Source of the DNA: Trichoplax adhaerens
Lineage: Eukaryota > Placozoa > Uniplacotomia > Trichoplacea > Trichoplacidae
Direction of reading: 5' to 3'
Length of the DNA: 64,000 nt
Assembly (NCBI RefSeq): GCF_000150275.1
Contig: NW_002060972.1
Span: forward strand, 376,500 to 440,499
In this document: in pieces, positions 14,001-28,810 of the stretch
Numbering within the stretch: position 1 is the stretch's first letter
Layout: each line of letters starts with the position of its first letter
Position numbers and translations under genes: made by a program
Notes under the pieces: generated by a model
What the model was told of the DNA's origin: nothing
Database searches by the model: none
The model's input: only the letters and a program-made list of their open reading frames with translations

Positions 14001-16166
14001 CTTGCTTTTGAAATGCAAGTTATTGGGAGCTGTAATTTCTATGGAACGTTAAAAAGTTTTTCTTTACGTGAATACGTCACTGCGGGAATATGAACACTTC
14101 CAGAGCACATTACTGAAAATTAACACTATGAATAGCGAATAAAGCTTCATACAGGCATTATTAATAGTTGATATTATAAATTGAACGATAGGTAAAAAGA
14201 CAATAGGAATTTATTTCATTATCAATAATTTATTCTTATGAAAAAGAGTACAGATTTATATTAATCTCAGAGAAATATCTTAAGCTTGTTGTTTTTCATT
14301 GTCCTTTCAATCATATTAAATGATGTATTGACCATATGCGTATATTAACCAGAGAGCCACAATGTTTTGCTTTTCTATTTACTGGCTTAGTTACTTTATC
14401 TGACAGAATCATAACCGTACTTTAATTAATAGATTAGCAATAATGACTTTGAGTTGCTCCTCAAATGGCTTTCTGTGTATTAAAATAATAGCTACATTAT
14501 ATATATGGCTAGCGTTACTACAAGCCTTTGCTTCTAGTGATTAGTCTACTTCCCTGGTAGAATGATTTGTTGTCTTACAAGATTAGCAGTAAAAGCCACG
14601 CATTAATTCTTTCTGGCTTCTCAATGAAGTAGAATTAAATATAAACTGTACGCAGGCAAGAGTACCTTAATGTTTTCTCATTCACCGCTTAATTTACTCG
14701 TATCTGATAGAATGGTGCATAATATATGAATTTCGAATATTTAAAAGCAAATACATTGGGCTGCTTCTTCTTGGCCTTTCAGTACAATAGATTGGCATAG
14801 GTACCATGAATGCATGAATAGGAGTGGTGTATAATATGTATAAGATACCTCTTCTAATTATCTGTTTCTACAGTAATATAATATACTATACTTATAAGCA
14901 TAAACAAAATGCCTAAGTAATTATGTTGCTGTAAACTACTAATGTTCATGGACTGTCTCAATCCATTCTTCAATGCATAAAAAGCCGAACTACATAACTA
15001 TTCTCTAGCGATAGAAACGTACATTATTTTTGATTATAAATTTTAATGGACCAATTGCGGTTAGCAAGAAGCCCAAAGCGCATAAATCTCTTTGTTCTAG
15101 ACTAAGCGTATAAACCCTATTCTTTAACAATTTCAGTTTTATCTAGTTAGGTTTAGACTATTTATATCCGACACGTGTTTGCTATTTTGGATAAAGGAAA
15201 TAAATTGATAGTTTGGTAAAGAATAAAATTCTTAAGAATTGATCGCGACAATGTCTAGACGTCTTGGCATCACCTAATTTATTCTTGGTCATTACGACTT
15301 ATTACAGCTTTAACTCTATAAAGCTGTATTAGAGGTGGTCATATTGGCTACTATCGTAGTATAAGGTGGAACAGTGACCATCAACAGGTTCAATACTTAA
15401 GGCACTGTCTACCTTAAGTGATACTTCTATTTATTCCATTTCTAGATAACGTATGATGCAGTAGATTGTTATAATATGTATATGTTACATACACGTAATA
15501 ATATATTAGAAAGAATTTTAAAATTAAGGTCAATCTACGTCCAGCCAAATTGCTTAAAATTGATTACTGATAGAAATAATACTTTAGGGTGTATAATTGT
15601 ATTTTTTACTCAAGGATTAATAAAGGATCCCAAAAACTATCACACACTCATCAATTATAGTTTTATTTGATGTAAAAGTGATATTTTTAACTAGCTATAG
15701 AAAGTAAAATATACGTCACGCTATTTGTTTTGGATATGCTGTCTTGCTGGGCCCTTTTAATAGTGCCATTAATTATTAAGCAAAACAAAACTTGCTACAA
15801 ATATTTTTAAGCGGAATTTATCCCTAATTGTTTCATTAAATCCTGTAGTCTAGTCACGGTTATTGCTAGATGCCTCGAGGCGTCTACTAATAAATGGATG
15901 ATGGTTGTCATAGCAACTTTGCATTATGTTGTGTTGATCTGATTTGAATAAATTGATACTTTCCTACCCGTATTATTATCCTTCTATGAACAGTACACGA
16001 AGGAATTTTGATACTTAAATTGCTTTATGCGTCTGTTGCACACTAAGACTAAATGCTATTAGCCTTAATCATTGTTTCATCATAATTAAAAAATTGTTGC
16101 ATTCTAAATCCACACCTGTTGGAAAAGTTCAATAGAAAAACACTCCTCCCAAACTCTTTTTTGTCA

Positions 16167-16382
16167 TTATGAATCTCTACAACCATATAGGACTTGCCAA
16201 AACTTGGAATGGCAATAGAATAATAGAATGGAGATGGGAATGCTAAAGCAACTGAATACTTTGGTCAAGTAAAAAATTCCAATCATAACCATATTATTGA
16301 TAGTGGTAGGAGGAAGGTTCATTCCAATCATTATCTTGACATGAATAGCTTCATTTGCAAGAACAGTGGCCCAAATTGCTGC
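16167..16382 (-). pseudogene. GPCR seventh-helix-like coding fragment
   Basis: On the minus strand a 71-codon frame runs from just after a TAG (16385-16383) to a TAA (16169-16167). Its C-terminal half looks like the seventh helix of a rhodopsin-class receptor: a hydrophobic helix, then SIPISILLFY, then CHSKFWQVLYGC. The proline followed twelve residues later by the F of KFWQVL matches the NPxxY-(x)n-F spacing that joins TM7 to helix 8, although the usual Asn is Ile and the NPxxY Tyr is displaced. The block is clearly GC-richer than its surroundings. I could not find helices 1-6 upstream, and there is no start codon at its head. A possible splice acceptor (CTAGGCAG) precedes it, so it may be a terminal exon of a split gene or the remnant of a decayed receptor. 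The receptor identity is an inference. Confidence 0.4.
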
Positions 16383-19300
16383 CTAGCGCAATTATTAATT
16401 ATAGAGTATTAAAAGTTTGTCTATAAATAATGAAATGCTCGTTACTGAGGTTGTCCTTGCGTTAAGAAAACATCATTAATAATGCGTACTTTGAACTCGA
16501 TTAAATATGGAACGCTTTGAGGGGTGGATTGATGCTGTCACCGATGGTTACCACATAAAGATATTTTTAACTGCTATTGTTAATAAATTATTGTAGTCAT
16601 TTAAGATATTTAATTACGTAACTAGTAATTGACAAATACCAAAGATGTACTTACGCCTGTCAGTTTTCACTGCAATGAAAGCTAATTTACGGTGATAAAA
16701 ATCATTGAAAGCCCTATAGTAAAACTGCAGAAAAAATTTAATATGTATTTTCCAATGTACTCGCAACCTTCATAACGAAAGATGATCAAAGGATGAGTTT
16801 ACTATGGAAACTAGTTTAAACTGCATTATTAATTCCCCACTTTGTAATGCTTAGAATGCTTTCGCCTTGTTATTGATTTTCATATTTTAAACTGGATCGA
16901 TGTAGGCTGGGAGGAAATGTCTTAGGCTATTAACAAGCATAACTAAATGCCATACATGGCATAATGATAGAACAACTTGACTTGCAATGTTAAAAATATG
17001 GAGCCATTAGAGCTGATTTTTATTGGATAAAAGTAAATATGCCCGTTTAAAGGACGGAACTTTGACATAAAACATTTATATAACGTACCCTCATCGACAT
17101 ATAAAGTTTGTTATTTAATAAACTGTTGCAATTTTACGGTCTATGGTATTTAGTGATATAGAGCTTATCCGTTTGCATTTCACGCCGGCGCTACAATAGA
17201 TTAAATCGACTTTCTATTCAGTCATATTACTACCTAGAGATGACTGGAGTCATAAAGAGATTATTTTATAGCTATTTCTGACTTTATACTTAAGGTTTAC
17301 CGATATTTTTGGCAGTGCCTTCTTTAATCTCGAAACCATAGATAAATTTATTGAAGTGACTGCTACTAGATACGAGAGATGAATGTATACTTATTAACAA
17401 GATAGCATCGGCATGAAAAGTATTTTTTTTAGGTAATAGTGAATGTCTTCATTCACTACATAACAAAATTACTAGAAGTTAATGCTCTAGACAAATTTAT
17501 TGCCATTTATACGGATTTGATGGAACATTTTATGTCATAGCTTTGATATAAAAGTTAAAGTTGTACGCTTTTCTTTTTAATCTATTCAAACCTTTTATTC
17601 AATTATTTCAACACTATTACGCAAGTTATATGTACTATCGACGCTAATTTATAATCTTGAATAACAAAATATTTTAGTACTAAAGAGAATGCGATTTATT
17701 GACTTTGCAATATTGTTGATTTGCTATTAAATCTCATTCTCTAGCATGGACAATAACAGTTGATTAAGTTCAATAGATGAATTTACCTTCTATAATCCAG
17801 ATGTTTCCCTAATAACAATGGTCGAAAGATATTGCTACCATGTATCTTATTACTGTTTCCATTGATCGCGAATTGATTTTGATTTAGTTAGTAATTTAAT
17901 GCTATTTGCAATTGTACACGTACATCAAAAGCGTTACTATTTAGTAATATATTAATATTTTTATAAAAGCAAATATAGTTGAAATATCCTCGTTACTCAT
18001 GTGATCGTTTGATAATAAATTTCTGTATTATTGATCCTAAATCAATGCGTTAATACCGTGAATGTAATATTCTTGAGTCACTTTATTCCTTTGTGAGCTA
18101 GTTATACTTAGAGGTTTAGCAAATCAAGATTGGTTTATACGGGTATAGCAACTTAATCATTTGCCTTTAAGGGTTGCAACTTTGCATTATTTGACTAGGA
18201 AACTACCTCAAATGTTATAACACGAACTTAAAACGAATTTACATATTCATTATTACATTAATGATATCCTGAAGAAAAATATTTACTTTTTTATGAAATT
18301 AATTTTGAATGCTATATTGGCCAAACACCTACTATAATTTATGATTGAATGTACGCGTACATTTGATAGTAAGGCTGTAAACAGACATGCCTAACTTGCA
18401 CATCATCTTCCTACTCTAACGACATGATCAAATTTAATCAACAGTGAAAAATTCTTAACTTTTCTCCTAACCAGTTTATATCTTTATATGCTATTTTGCT
18501 ACAAATCAGGACACCGTTATAGAAAGAATATTACAATTCATATGAGGCTACATATACAATTCTAACTTTAAGCTATTTTACAAGAAAGATGGGTGTAGCT
18601 ATTAACACTAACGGTTGGAATTACATTATCTATGCGTATTTTAATGACTTATTAGGAGCTGTTTTACCGAAAATAACCGGACATTGCTATCACTACAAGT
18701 AGCTACTATTCCAAACTGCAACTAAATGTATTCTGATTTTAGTTTTAATCCGCAAGAATTTAGGATTCTCCAATTCTACTCCTCATATTATGATTCATAC
18801 GAGCACAACGATACTTCGACTGTCGTTCTACTTTCAATTCTAGCTTTAGTAAAAATTAAAGTCTAATAGCTCAGTTTTACCCTGTTATGAAATGCAGTAT
18901 GTGTTCGGTAAACACGGCGATACGTTATACTCTGAATATATCCGCAGTTGCTTTATAACTGTTTCACCTGAAGTTGGAATGATATTTAAACTTAGAAAAA
19001 AATAAAATTTTGGGCTTCAACCACTTTAATACAGTACCGGTATGGGTTTAAGACTGGCCATCTGGCTAAAAATCGGACTAGAAATGTCAGACTATGCTAT
19101 TTCGTAATCTATTAACAGATGGAACCGTTAATAAATCAAATAAAATCATAACAGCCAGCGAGATTGTGCATCAAAAGCAAACATTAAAAATTCAGGTTCA
19201 TTTATTAACTTTGTATATATTTTGATTCGTTGTCGGCCCTAATTATTTTTATGTATTATGAATTCAATATTGTTTGAATCAATATCAAGAGAAAAGTTAT

Positions 19301-22300
19301 AGAACTTTGCGATACTACCGTGTACAGCACATCAAATGTAACATCCAATACATCCGCTGTTACTGTATAAATATTTTGCTGAAGAACAAGAGCGCGGGCT
19401 GCTATTTAAACTTTTCAATATTGCAATTAATTCAATTTACTGTTTCATTCAAATTAGTTATACTTGTATTTGCTGGCTTCGAGACTGCACAAATTGTTAG
19501 AAATTAAAGCTCTTTGGCTCAATTTTGTGATATAGAGATATTAATTAACAGCATCAATTGATCAAATTGACTGGGATCAAATGCTATCGAGATGGCATTA
19601 TAAAAAGTAAATATATCCCTTTCTTTCATATATCTATAGCATTAATGCTCTTGCCAGAATCAATTTTAGTTGGAATCATGCCAAGATCATCAATTAAAGT
19701 ATGACTGGAATGTGTTTCATCAAATTTTCACTTCATAGTCTCACCCTTACTGCCTTCCAATCTTGTCTCTTGATTAAAGTATAAAGTAGCTCAACAGTTG
19801 CATTTTGCTCACTGTTTTACAGTTTTCGATCTACAAAACTCCTACCTCCGACTTTTACTCGGCAAGAAGACTGCTTAAGTCGATAGATTGCTAACAAAGT
19901 GTAAATGAGCAAACTTGATGCAAAAATAAGAAACTGAAATCATACCAGCATCGAATCTTGTCATCTTGCTTGAATCTATTTTCACTTTTTTTACTCTCTT
20001 CGTTTCATGAGATTTGAGCAATATTTAATAACATAGTTTTTAAATTTTTTTTCGGTTAGCTAGATCAGATGATATCGTTGTAAGCCGTTAAATATCTTAA
20101 ATCAATTTTTTGGCTTGCCAATTTCATAGCGTGATCGAAATAAATTTTGAGACCGAAGAGTAGAGTCATGGCCATTTTCATACCTTAAAGCTTAATTGCA
20201 TTACTTAGTAGCAATGCAATTCATAACTTGTTATCCTGAGATTAAAAAAGAATATTGAGAATCGAATGATAGAAATCAAGTTAATTAAGAGAAATACTAT
20301 GGAGCATTGAGCAAAAAATTATACTTAACACGTTAATATTGATTGAATTACAGCACCTAACTTGATCATATAGAATGAAGGTCTAAGCCGTTCTTCTTCT
20401 TTATAGTATGACAATGTTAAGAATATTATAGAATAATGGGATAAATTTTATAACAACGTAAACGGTATATTTCAGATATTGACAATTATTGGTATTGTTT
20501 CAAGTTTGGCTGTTTTTCTTTCTAACTAGTCGCCGGAAGCTTACACTATAGAAAGTAAATTATAATTACTGCCATAGTTTAATCAGAGATGATGAACAAT
20601 TATAACTATATGAATTGCAATTTATTCGAATCTGATCCTAACGGCAGAAGATAGGAATCAGAGCATCGTATTTGGAATATTTTGCTGTCGGTAGATTATG
20701 AACATTGGCCGTAACATACATGGATACAGATTAACTATATCAAGATAGTCGTAGTATTAGTATGAAATAGAATAGAGGTTAAAGCTGAGTAATCTTATAG
20801 ATGATAAACTACGTTGTATTATAAAACATCTTTTACTGAAATCAGCAGATTGAAAAAGAGAATTAAAATAAGTACCGCTTACTATTGTTAGATTATATTT
20901 ATTTGCTGGAAATAGAATTAACATCCATATAGCATGACTAAATGGTAAAGTTCTACTGCAACACAATATGGCAAGGATGAAAAACATAACTGTTTCCTTG
21001 TTGTAATCATTAGCAACTGCCTAAAGACTAGGGGACTAATACATACAGTAGGTAAATATTTATTAACTAGAGCTAGATAAACTTTAGATATAGAACGCCG
21101 TTTAATCATAAGTGAGCAGTAATAATAAACTGTCCGTTTTACTGAAATCAGAATTTTACGGCAGTAAGTAGAAACGTTAAATTGTTATTGGATAGAATTT
21201 TCAAACATGAATTGAATTATTTTCACAACTGCTACTAATTAAGTAAAGTTACTCTCAATATTACGACGATAGGCAGTAGTGATAGCTACGAGCATTTTCC
21301 TATGCGAAAGCAGTGTATTATAGGCTATAAATTAGAAGTTTATCATTTAAAACATTCTTATATGTAATATAATTAACTATAGGCTAGCCATAAGATTAAA
21401 GGTAATTGTGACTATTCAATTGTGAGAATAATTGGTAATAAAAAATTAAACTCCATTTTAAAGAAGAAGAAACTTATTATTAAAAAGAGGGACAGGAACA
21501 TCATTTTAAGATGATTTGATGCCTATAGATTGGAAACTATTTTTGAAAATATGTATGTAGTGATTGTTATAATAAGATAACCACCAGATGAAAAATAATG
21601 ATTACGATTTTATAATTGAATGGATAATCGGAAATAATAAGTGATATGGTGAATTTTATTGGAATATAGATTTTATAACGGGTTCAGAAATAGTTACGTC
21701 ATATTTAAATAGTGTTTACATATTATGAACGAATAGAGTTGCTCCTCAACCTTAACTTATAGCTAAAGAGTTACTTTCTGCTTCATATTAGCCAAGGAGA
21801 TCGAATTTGTTCTTATACTGTATAGCCAATGTACTGCTCATCAGAGCTCCAAATTAATTCGTTGCTGACATTTAATAAATAAATCCCAATTGCCTATTTT
21901 CAAACTTCCTGATTGAATGTGCATGTATTTTAGCTAGTTAATAATTGTTGTTACTATCAGCTGCTATATAATATGACTACAATCGTTTCAGAATACTAAA
22001 GGCAACCCGTTGTGAAAGATAGGATCATCATAACATCTTGTTTACAGCCAATACTCATTAAAAAAATCGGATGATGTATGTGGGTGTATCCATTGCTAAT
22101 TCTATCACTTTGTTTTCGTTCGCAAAACGATTAAATTAAATTATTCTAAGCATGTAATGAGGCCATAAGGCAAGACTACATTCCTCTCATCGCCATTATG
22201 ATTATGTGTCTATCATTACAAAACCCGGATAAATTGTTGAAACAGTTCTCCAGTTTGGTAGGGAGCAATGACTAATTTAGAGTGACAAGTTTATCTTAAG

Positions 22301-22679
22301 AACAAATAATTTTAGACGTAATGAAAATAGAATAATAACAATTGCTTGTCTAGATGCACCATTAGCATTGTGTTGATATATCTTTTGCGTGTCCGGTAGC
22401 TCTTTCTTACTTGTTATAGTTTAATTAATATCTTTATGTATTAGTAATAGTCTTTATAAGCACCATTTTATGTGCGCCATCACTTTGACATTAAATCGTT
22501 AATAATTTTTATTATTCTATCATACAAAACTCAAGCTTGTCGTTTTAGTCCATTTCAAGATAATCTAAAGTTCATTTTAATCGATATCTCAAGTTAAATC
22601 TATACAATTATTGAATTTATTGTCTATACCATTTCGCGGTAAATAATAAATATTTTGAAAGAGTTTAATTCGATCACCG

Positions 22680-22862
22680 TTAAGTTCGATCTAACTCGTA
22701 AACGAGATCCTGAAAGCGACTGTCACGACTGTAAGGTAAACTTAAATTCTCCTTTATTTTCACGTTACCAACGAGTAACAACACATAAAAAATTGTCAAC
22801 GAGCAACTTAATGACTTATTCAAATTTAACATAAGCCGAAATCTCCCTTTTTGCTCTATCAT
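22680..22862 (-). CDS. Small ORF with signal-peptide-like start (weak)
   Basis: The frame has 60 codons from an ATG (22862-22860) to a TAA. After a basic N-terminus (EQKGRFR) there is a hydrophobic run SLTIFYVLLLVG at about residues 21-32, typical of a signal peptide or anchor. A hydrophilic tail with PYSRDSRF and DLVYELDRT follows. A GTAACG donor-like site falls just after the hydrophobic run, so this could also be a first exon. I do not recognise a family, and a frame of this length may arise by chance. Confidence 0.2.
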   Translation of the reverse strand: MIEQKGRFRLMLNLNKSLSCSLTIFYVLLLVGNVKIKENLSLPYSRDSRFQDLVYELDRT

Positions 22863-25800
22863 ATCTCCTTTTTTATACCATTATAGTTTATCCATTAATA
22901 CTCTATACCACGACAACAGCAAATATGTTTTAAAACATAATCTCAAGACAGTAATTATCCCTAAAATGGTGAACATAACCAGTAATAATCCCTAATATGG
23001 AAATCAGTTGAACATAACAGCGAACTTGAATGTAAGAAAGGTCACGCATTGCTAAATTCCGTATTTGATTTTTTATGGGCCACTATTATTGCGCTAACAG
23101 TTTGAAAAAAGATATATCGGATGAGATATTAAAGTTTACTTTAGTACATAAAATATATTCTGAAAGTTTTCTTAAACCTAAGAAAGGTCAGGCATCGCTA
23201 CCTTCTATGAGCGATTTCTTCATGTCATTGCTACTGTACTAAAATTTAAAGCAAATTAAGCGGCAATCAAATCGATTTTACTATAACTAAGCTCTACAAA
23301 TGAATATTTTAAGCAGGATAATGGGGTTAACTTCTAGTCAGTTCATAATCAATTTACCGAAACTGTTTGTTTGATTGATTCATTTTTCTTTATCATGCTC
23401 GTCAAATTGAACGAAATAAACTATTAGTTAATGTCTTTGACCTTTTATTATATCTTATACTGCTGTATATAGCTATAATTGAGAAGATTTAAGTTAATGC
23501 GATGAAATCAATCCAATCAAATTCTAGAATACTTAGTAAGTCATCTAGTATAATACTATTTCTAGAGGTCTAAGAATAATAAAGAGTAATTAATAAACAA
23601 CCATTATTTTAAAAAAAGATATTCGTTATACCCGATCATGATCAATATCTATATATGAATCTTAGTCCGGATACTTGCATTTATAAATTATATTAATCAG
23701 TCTACCAGGTAAGCTTGATAGATACTTCACTATTGAGGAGACTCTGAAAACAAAATATTTAGTAAACCAGCCAGAAATACGCTGATTTCCATCTTATGAA
23801 GCTGGTTTATCCCTAAAATAAAATATAGCGCAGAAAAGCTTCAAAATTGTATCGAAAATTCCGGACGGCTGAGTTTATTTACTTTCGTTGTAAAGTCTAT
23901 TCTTGATGCTATTCAGAATATCCTATGTTCGAAAGAAAACCTCTATCCTAGGACATGTAGCAAATGTTCAGCAGTGATCTAAAGGAAATCGGATAGTAGC
24001 ATTTATTGTTTAAAAATAATAGGTGTGCATAAATACATATCCGTATTGCAAAGTGATTAGTTACAAGATTACGAAGCTTCTTTAAATGAAGAAGAAATCA
24101 CGCAAGCAACAAAACATTGCGTGACTGTAATATGAATATATAAAAATGAAAAAAAAGAAATAATCGATTTAACTAGAGAATTTTTAATTATGATTGGCTC
24201 TACCATTAATGAATGATATATTAATCATAATTTAGAATACGCTGAGACAAAAATTACGTATTCGTTAGCCTATCTAGACTACTCTATCATAGCGGGTATC
24301 ACGTTAATTTGGTGTTACTTCCTAAAATACAAGTACATGCTTATATATCAGTTCACAAGGTGCTCCGCATAGGATGTAGTACAATTTTTTACCATATTTA
24401 CAATGTACAAGAATAGAACGATTAATATTGGTCAACACGGGAAAACTTCCATTTTATTATTATAAGGTGTATTGGGAGAAAAATAATGACACTTTGTTGC
24501 AGCTTAAGCTAACAAGATTAGAAAATGCCATTATTGAAGTATTTATCTATATGCGCAAGTTGTGTATCACAATGAATAAAGCAAGTTTATTCTATAAAGT
24601 CGGCATTATGCAAACTTTTAACACTACGACGACACTTACTCAAAGTAATATCATGATCTGACTTTATTTAATGAGCATCATTGCCCTCAATAGCAGTCAG
24701 GAACGTTATGAATTATTTTTAACATCAGAGTAGTAAAGTAGATCTTATTAATGCGGGGAACTTTTGCGAGATCAAGAAGACAAAGTAAACGTCATTTCGT
24801 GACTAATACTTACGCATTTCCCGTAAAAAGCAAATCGAATCGGAAACTTTCATAATGACGCTGTAACAAGCTCTGTAGATCGTTTCCTAATAGAAAACAA
24901 AGTAGAATGTAACATTGATCACATTTATATTTAGTAATAAAATTTAACATTTTGTTTTTTAGAGTTAGCTATAAATAGAAAGCGGCCAGTTCAGGCTCTA
25001 TATATCATCTGTAGGGATACATATAATTAGTAAAACATATAGAGTACAAAGAGATTATAGTCGTTAATATTTAACAAATGAACATGACCACATATTCAGG
25101 ATAGTTTATACAGTTTAGGCAGCTATTTCGAAGTAAAGATTTAATAACGATTTTTTCAATTACTGAGACCTAATTTAGCTTCCTACAATGCAAACAATAT
25201 AAATGTTATATGTATAATGTATAAATGTGTTCTCAATAAATTATTTCTTATTTTGCAATAGAAAAGATTTCTAGCGAATAGAAGAAGCTGCCCAACAAAT
25301 ACTACGCATATTTATTAAGCTTACATGGTCTTTATATCTAATAATAACACTTCATCTGTTATTGAACAGTTCAATCGCCAAATTGGACATTACAGTAAGA
25401 TCGATACTTGTTCTGTTTATGGATGATCGTTGACATTCTAAAATCAGTAAATCCCTCCATGATGATATTAATAAATTGATAGTAATTTTTCAATTGTATC
25501 ATTTTTTAAGATCTACTACCGAACAAGTAGTCTTGTCCCACTACATAATTTGGATTAATCTAATCATCTGACGGTAAGTACCTTTAGATTATATGATCAA
25601 AATACTAAAAAAGATTATTGATGTAAAAGATTAAATAGAAAAATAAATAATTTTATTATACCTGTATAGTACAAAAATTGACCATCGTAAATGCGACTAG
25701 AGCTAGACGGACATAAATTTATTTTTTCGTTCATCTGCTTATTCATTAATTTTGAATTTATCAATTATGGCAACCGAATATTTATTAGTTTAGCTTTTAT

Positions 25801-28800
25801 TTTGCTTTTAAATTGATATTGCACTGAAGGGAATATTTAACTGTTTGAACGATAAATGTTATTGCTTTAAATGCTTGCCTTCCATTTTGATTAAATTATA
25901 TTACTTTTACAGCATATGATAGCTTACTTTACAAATCTCGTATTATAAGAATTTAGTAACTGACCTGATTTAGTTTAGCTCTTCTTTCAATGCTGCTAAC
26001 ATAACCTTATATCGGGTATACTGTGATTATCGTCAGACTTTGTTGTAAAGATATTTCATCATAGCCTCAGAGAATAGCCACTAATATAGCTCTTTAATTA
26101 GAGCTACGAGTAACAGTTACTGTGGTTACTTACTTAAATTTTTCTAGACAAAATCTAATGATTTACTTTATTGGAAAATCGTTTACATTCTATTAAATCT
26201 TTTTCTATGCCGATCATTATAATACTTCGATTAAATGGCTATAATGCTATACAAATGATCAAAAATTGAATGAATAATTCGTCTTTTTTCTCTTAACCGT
26301 AAAATAATTCATTTTCTGATTCATCCTAATCTACTCGAATATTACATTCGGGTAATTGTCTATCAATTATTTGTTACAGTCCGAATCTGATACGGTCGCG
26401 ACCTTGTGCAAACAAAAATATTATAAAGCAGTTCCTGTGTAGTACTGAAATTATTATATGAATCATTATTTTCGTTTTCCAAACCTAAATGTAGTATCAT
26501 TTTAATTCATAGCAGATTTAAATTTAATAATAGCAAACCCTTGCGTGATCAATTTATGTCCTAAATAATAGAAATATCATACGTACACAAACAGGAAACC
26601 TTTCAAATATGCATTAGATGTGATTAAATTGGATGTAATGAACAATTCAATCATCACTATCATATCTACAAATTTAAAAACATCAATAACTTAATTATTT
26701 TCGATCAACAAAGTCATTTGCAATTTGCAATTTAATCTATACGTACAATAGTAATGATAATGGCAATATTCCCTTTTTCTATTTAAATCGAAGTCAAATA
26801 ACAGAATAAGTCTCTTATAGTATTAGTCAATATATTTTTGTTCCTGCTATCACCAGATTTCCCTATTTTTATAACGGGGCATCATATTACAGTATACGCT
26901 TAAAGTTGCATAAAAAGGGGAGCAGAATCTAATGGCGATTAAATAACTTATTGCAATGCTTTACCTCCAATTAAAGTTAATTTGTGATTCATTTCTTCAT
27001 CTTACAAGATAATATCGGTAGCTATTTCATTCTTAATGTTTTCAGTCATTTCAGTTAAATTTAGCAAATAGGACGAAATGAAAAATATATCGTATTGTGC
27101 GCTTATTGCCTATATTGATTAGATTATTCTGCTTGGAAAATGTGCTATAGATAGTTAGATTTTACTTTATGTGGAGAAATTAAAATGAATTCTAATTACT
27201 TTTTTAAATGCTAGATAGCTTTTCCTTCAAAAATGATTAATAAGGAATCTTTAAATCGAGCTTTATAAGCTGGCAGTTATTAGCGGGTGCTCGACAACAA
27301 TTTAGACTATACTAATACTTAGGCTACTAAATGATTTTATTCTTATTCAAGCATAAATTAAATAGATTTATGTCATTGAATTCAATTTTGTCTCATTTTT
27401 TAGCATATTAATTATATTATAATTGGCTAGAGTTAGCTTAGTTAATTAGCATAGAATAATAAACTGTTTACGTTAACTAGAATAGCATTGGTATTATCAT
27501 CAATTGAACAATATTTAGAAATATTTCCAGTAAATTTTAAAAAATGATATCCAATCTCTTAAAATTTTCTATTATTCTTTCTATTTGTGCAATTTTTATC
27601 ATGTCGCTACAAATCGTATTTTTTGTTGTTATTGCGTGATCATTACATATTCCTTTCGTCAACAAAACCAAAAAGAGCTAGTGCTAAAGTGAATAACTGA
27701 ATGTCAATTTCTTTATTGTTGATATAGAAAATCATTTTATTCCAAGTTCAGAATAATATCATTAATTTTTAATCCCGAAAGAACTTGATTTTGACCTAAT
27801 ATCAACTTGCGTAGCAAGTTTACCTTTACGATTTCTTTGCCACAGAATTTAAGTAGAAATAATTCATCATTTATGAACATAGTTTCATACCAGTCTAATC
27901 TATTATGAGCAAAAAAATAGCTACTGTGATTTTTAATTGAAAGCAACATAGATACACATTTATAGTCAGCTAATACCTTACCTAATGGATAGAAAGGTAT
28001 CATACAATAAATATTCCAATGTAGACTACCCTCTATTTAAAACATAGCAAAAATTTGTTCTATATGATTAGAATATATAGTCAGATTACGGTAATTACAA
28101 TGAATTACTGATTTTAATTTTGCTTTTATGACAAGAATTTTAATGGATATAACAGTGATATAATGAATAGTATATAGAATGTATATGTTAAGTTCAATCC
28201 TGGAAATGTCCAATTGCTTGGCATTGTCCTAATGGAATTTTCAGTCATCACTTTCCATTATATCGACTCGCTTTGGATGCATAATGATGCTTTATAGCTG
28301 TTGTATTAAAGTAATCTTAAGATTCATGAGAATAATTTACTAGGCTAGCCCTAAATGTCATGTAATTAATTCATTTCTTGCATTCTTAACGCTATAAGGG
28401 TCTAAAGTTCGATAAGACTACAATAGTGATCAAGTGAAATAACCATCATGATTTGTAGGTCAATGAAATTGAATAATAGCAATCATAAATGCCAACGTTA
28501 AAGAAAATGTTGGAATCCAAAGTAATTTTCTGAAATCAGCATCAATAAAAGCGATTTGGCTTAGATGTCATCGCTATAGGACATTCTACGTCTAAATTTT
28601 AATAGATTAACATGAGTCGTGTAGGTGTTGGGCACGTGCTGAATGACTGATGGAATAAGTGAAAATATTTTTATTTTATTCAATTATTTTTCAAAGAAAT
28701 TGATCGCCAATTTCATTATTGTCTTGGTTGTCATACTGATGGCAATTGACCGTCTGAACTTTTTTGACAGAATAAATTGAGCGTTTTAATTTCTGTCTTC

Positions 28801-28810
28801 AAAATTTGTT

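Larger units (their letters stand above)
1..16166. other. ORF-poor AT-rich DNA, no gene seen
   Basis: I see no coding segment that I can support here. Open frames are short, spread over all frames and do not resemble a known family. The stretch holds two small tandem duplications (5382-5552 and 8034-8099, listed separately), short inverted repeats such as the 10-bp arms at 15303-15328, and little simple sequence. It may be intergenic DNA or a very long intron; small exons could have been missed. Confidence 0.5.

Noticed and set aside
27737-28003. 88-codon ATG-started frame on the minus strand
   Set aside because: The longest frame in the desert, but with no recognisable domain, no neighbouring exons and a length still compatible with chance in 64 kb.
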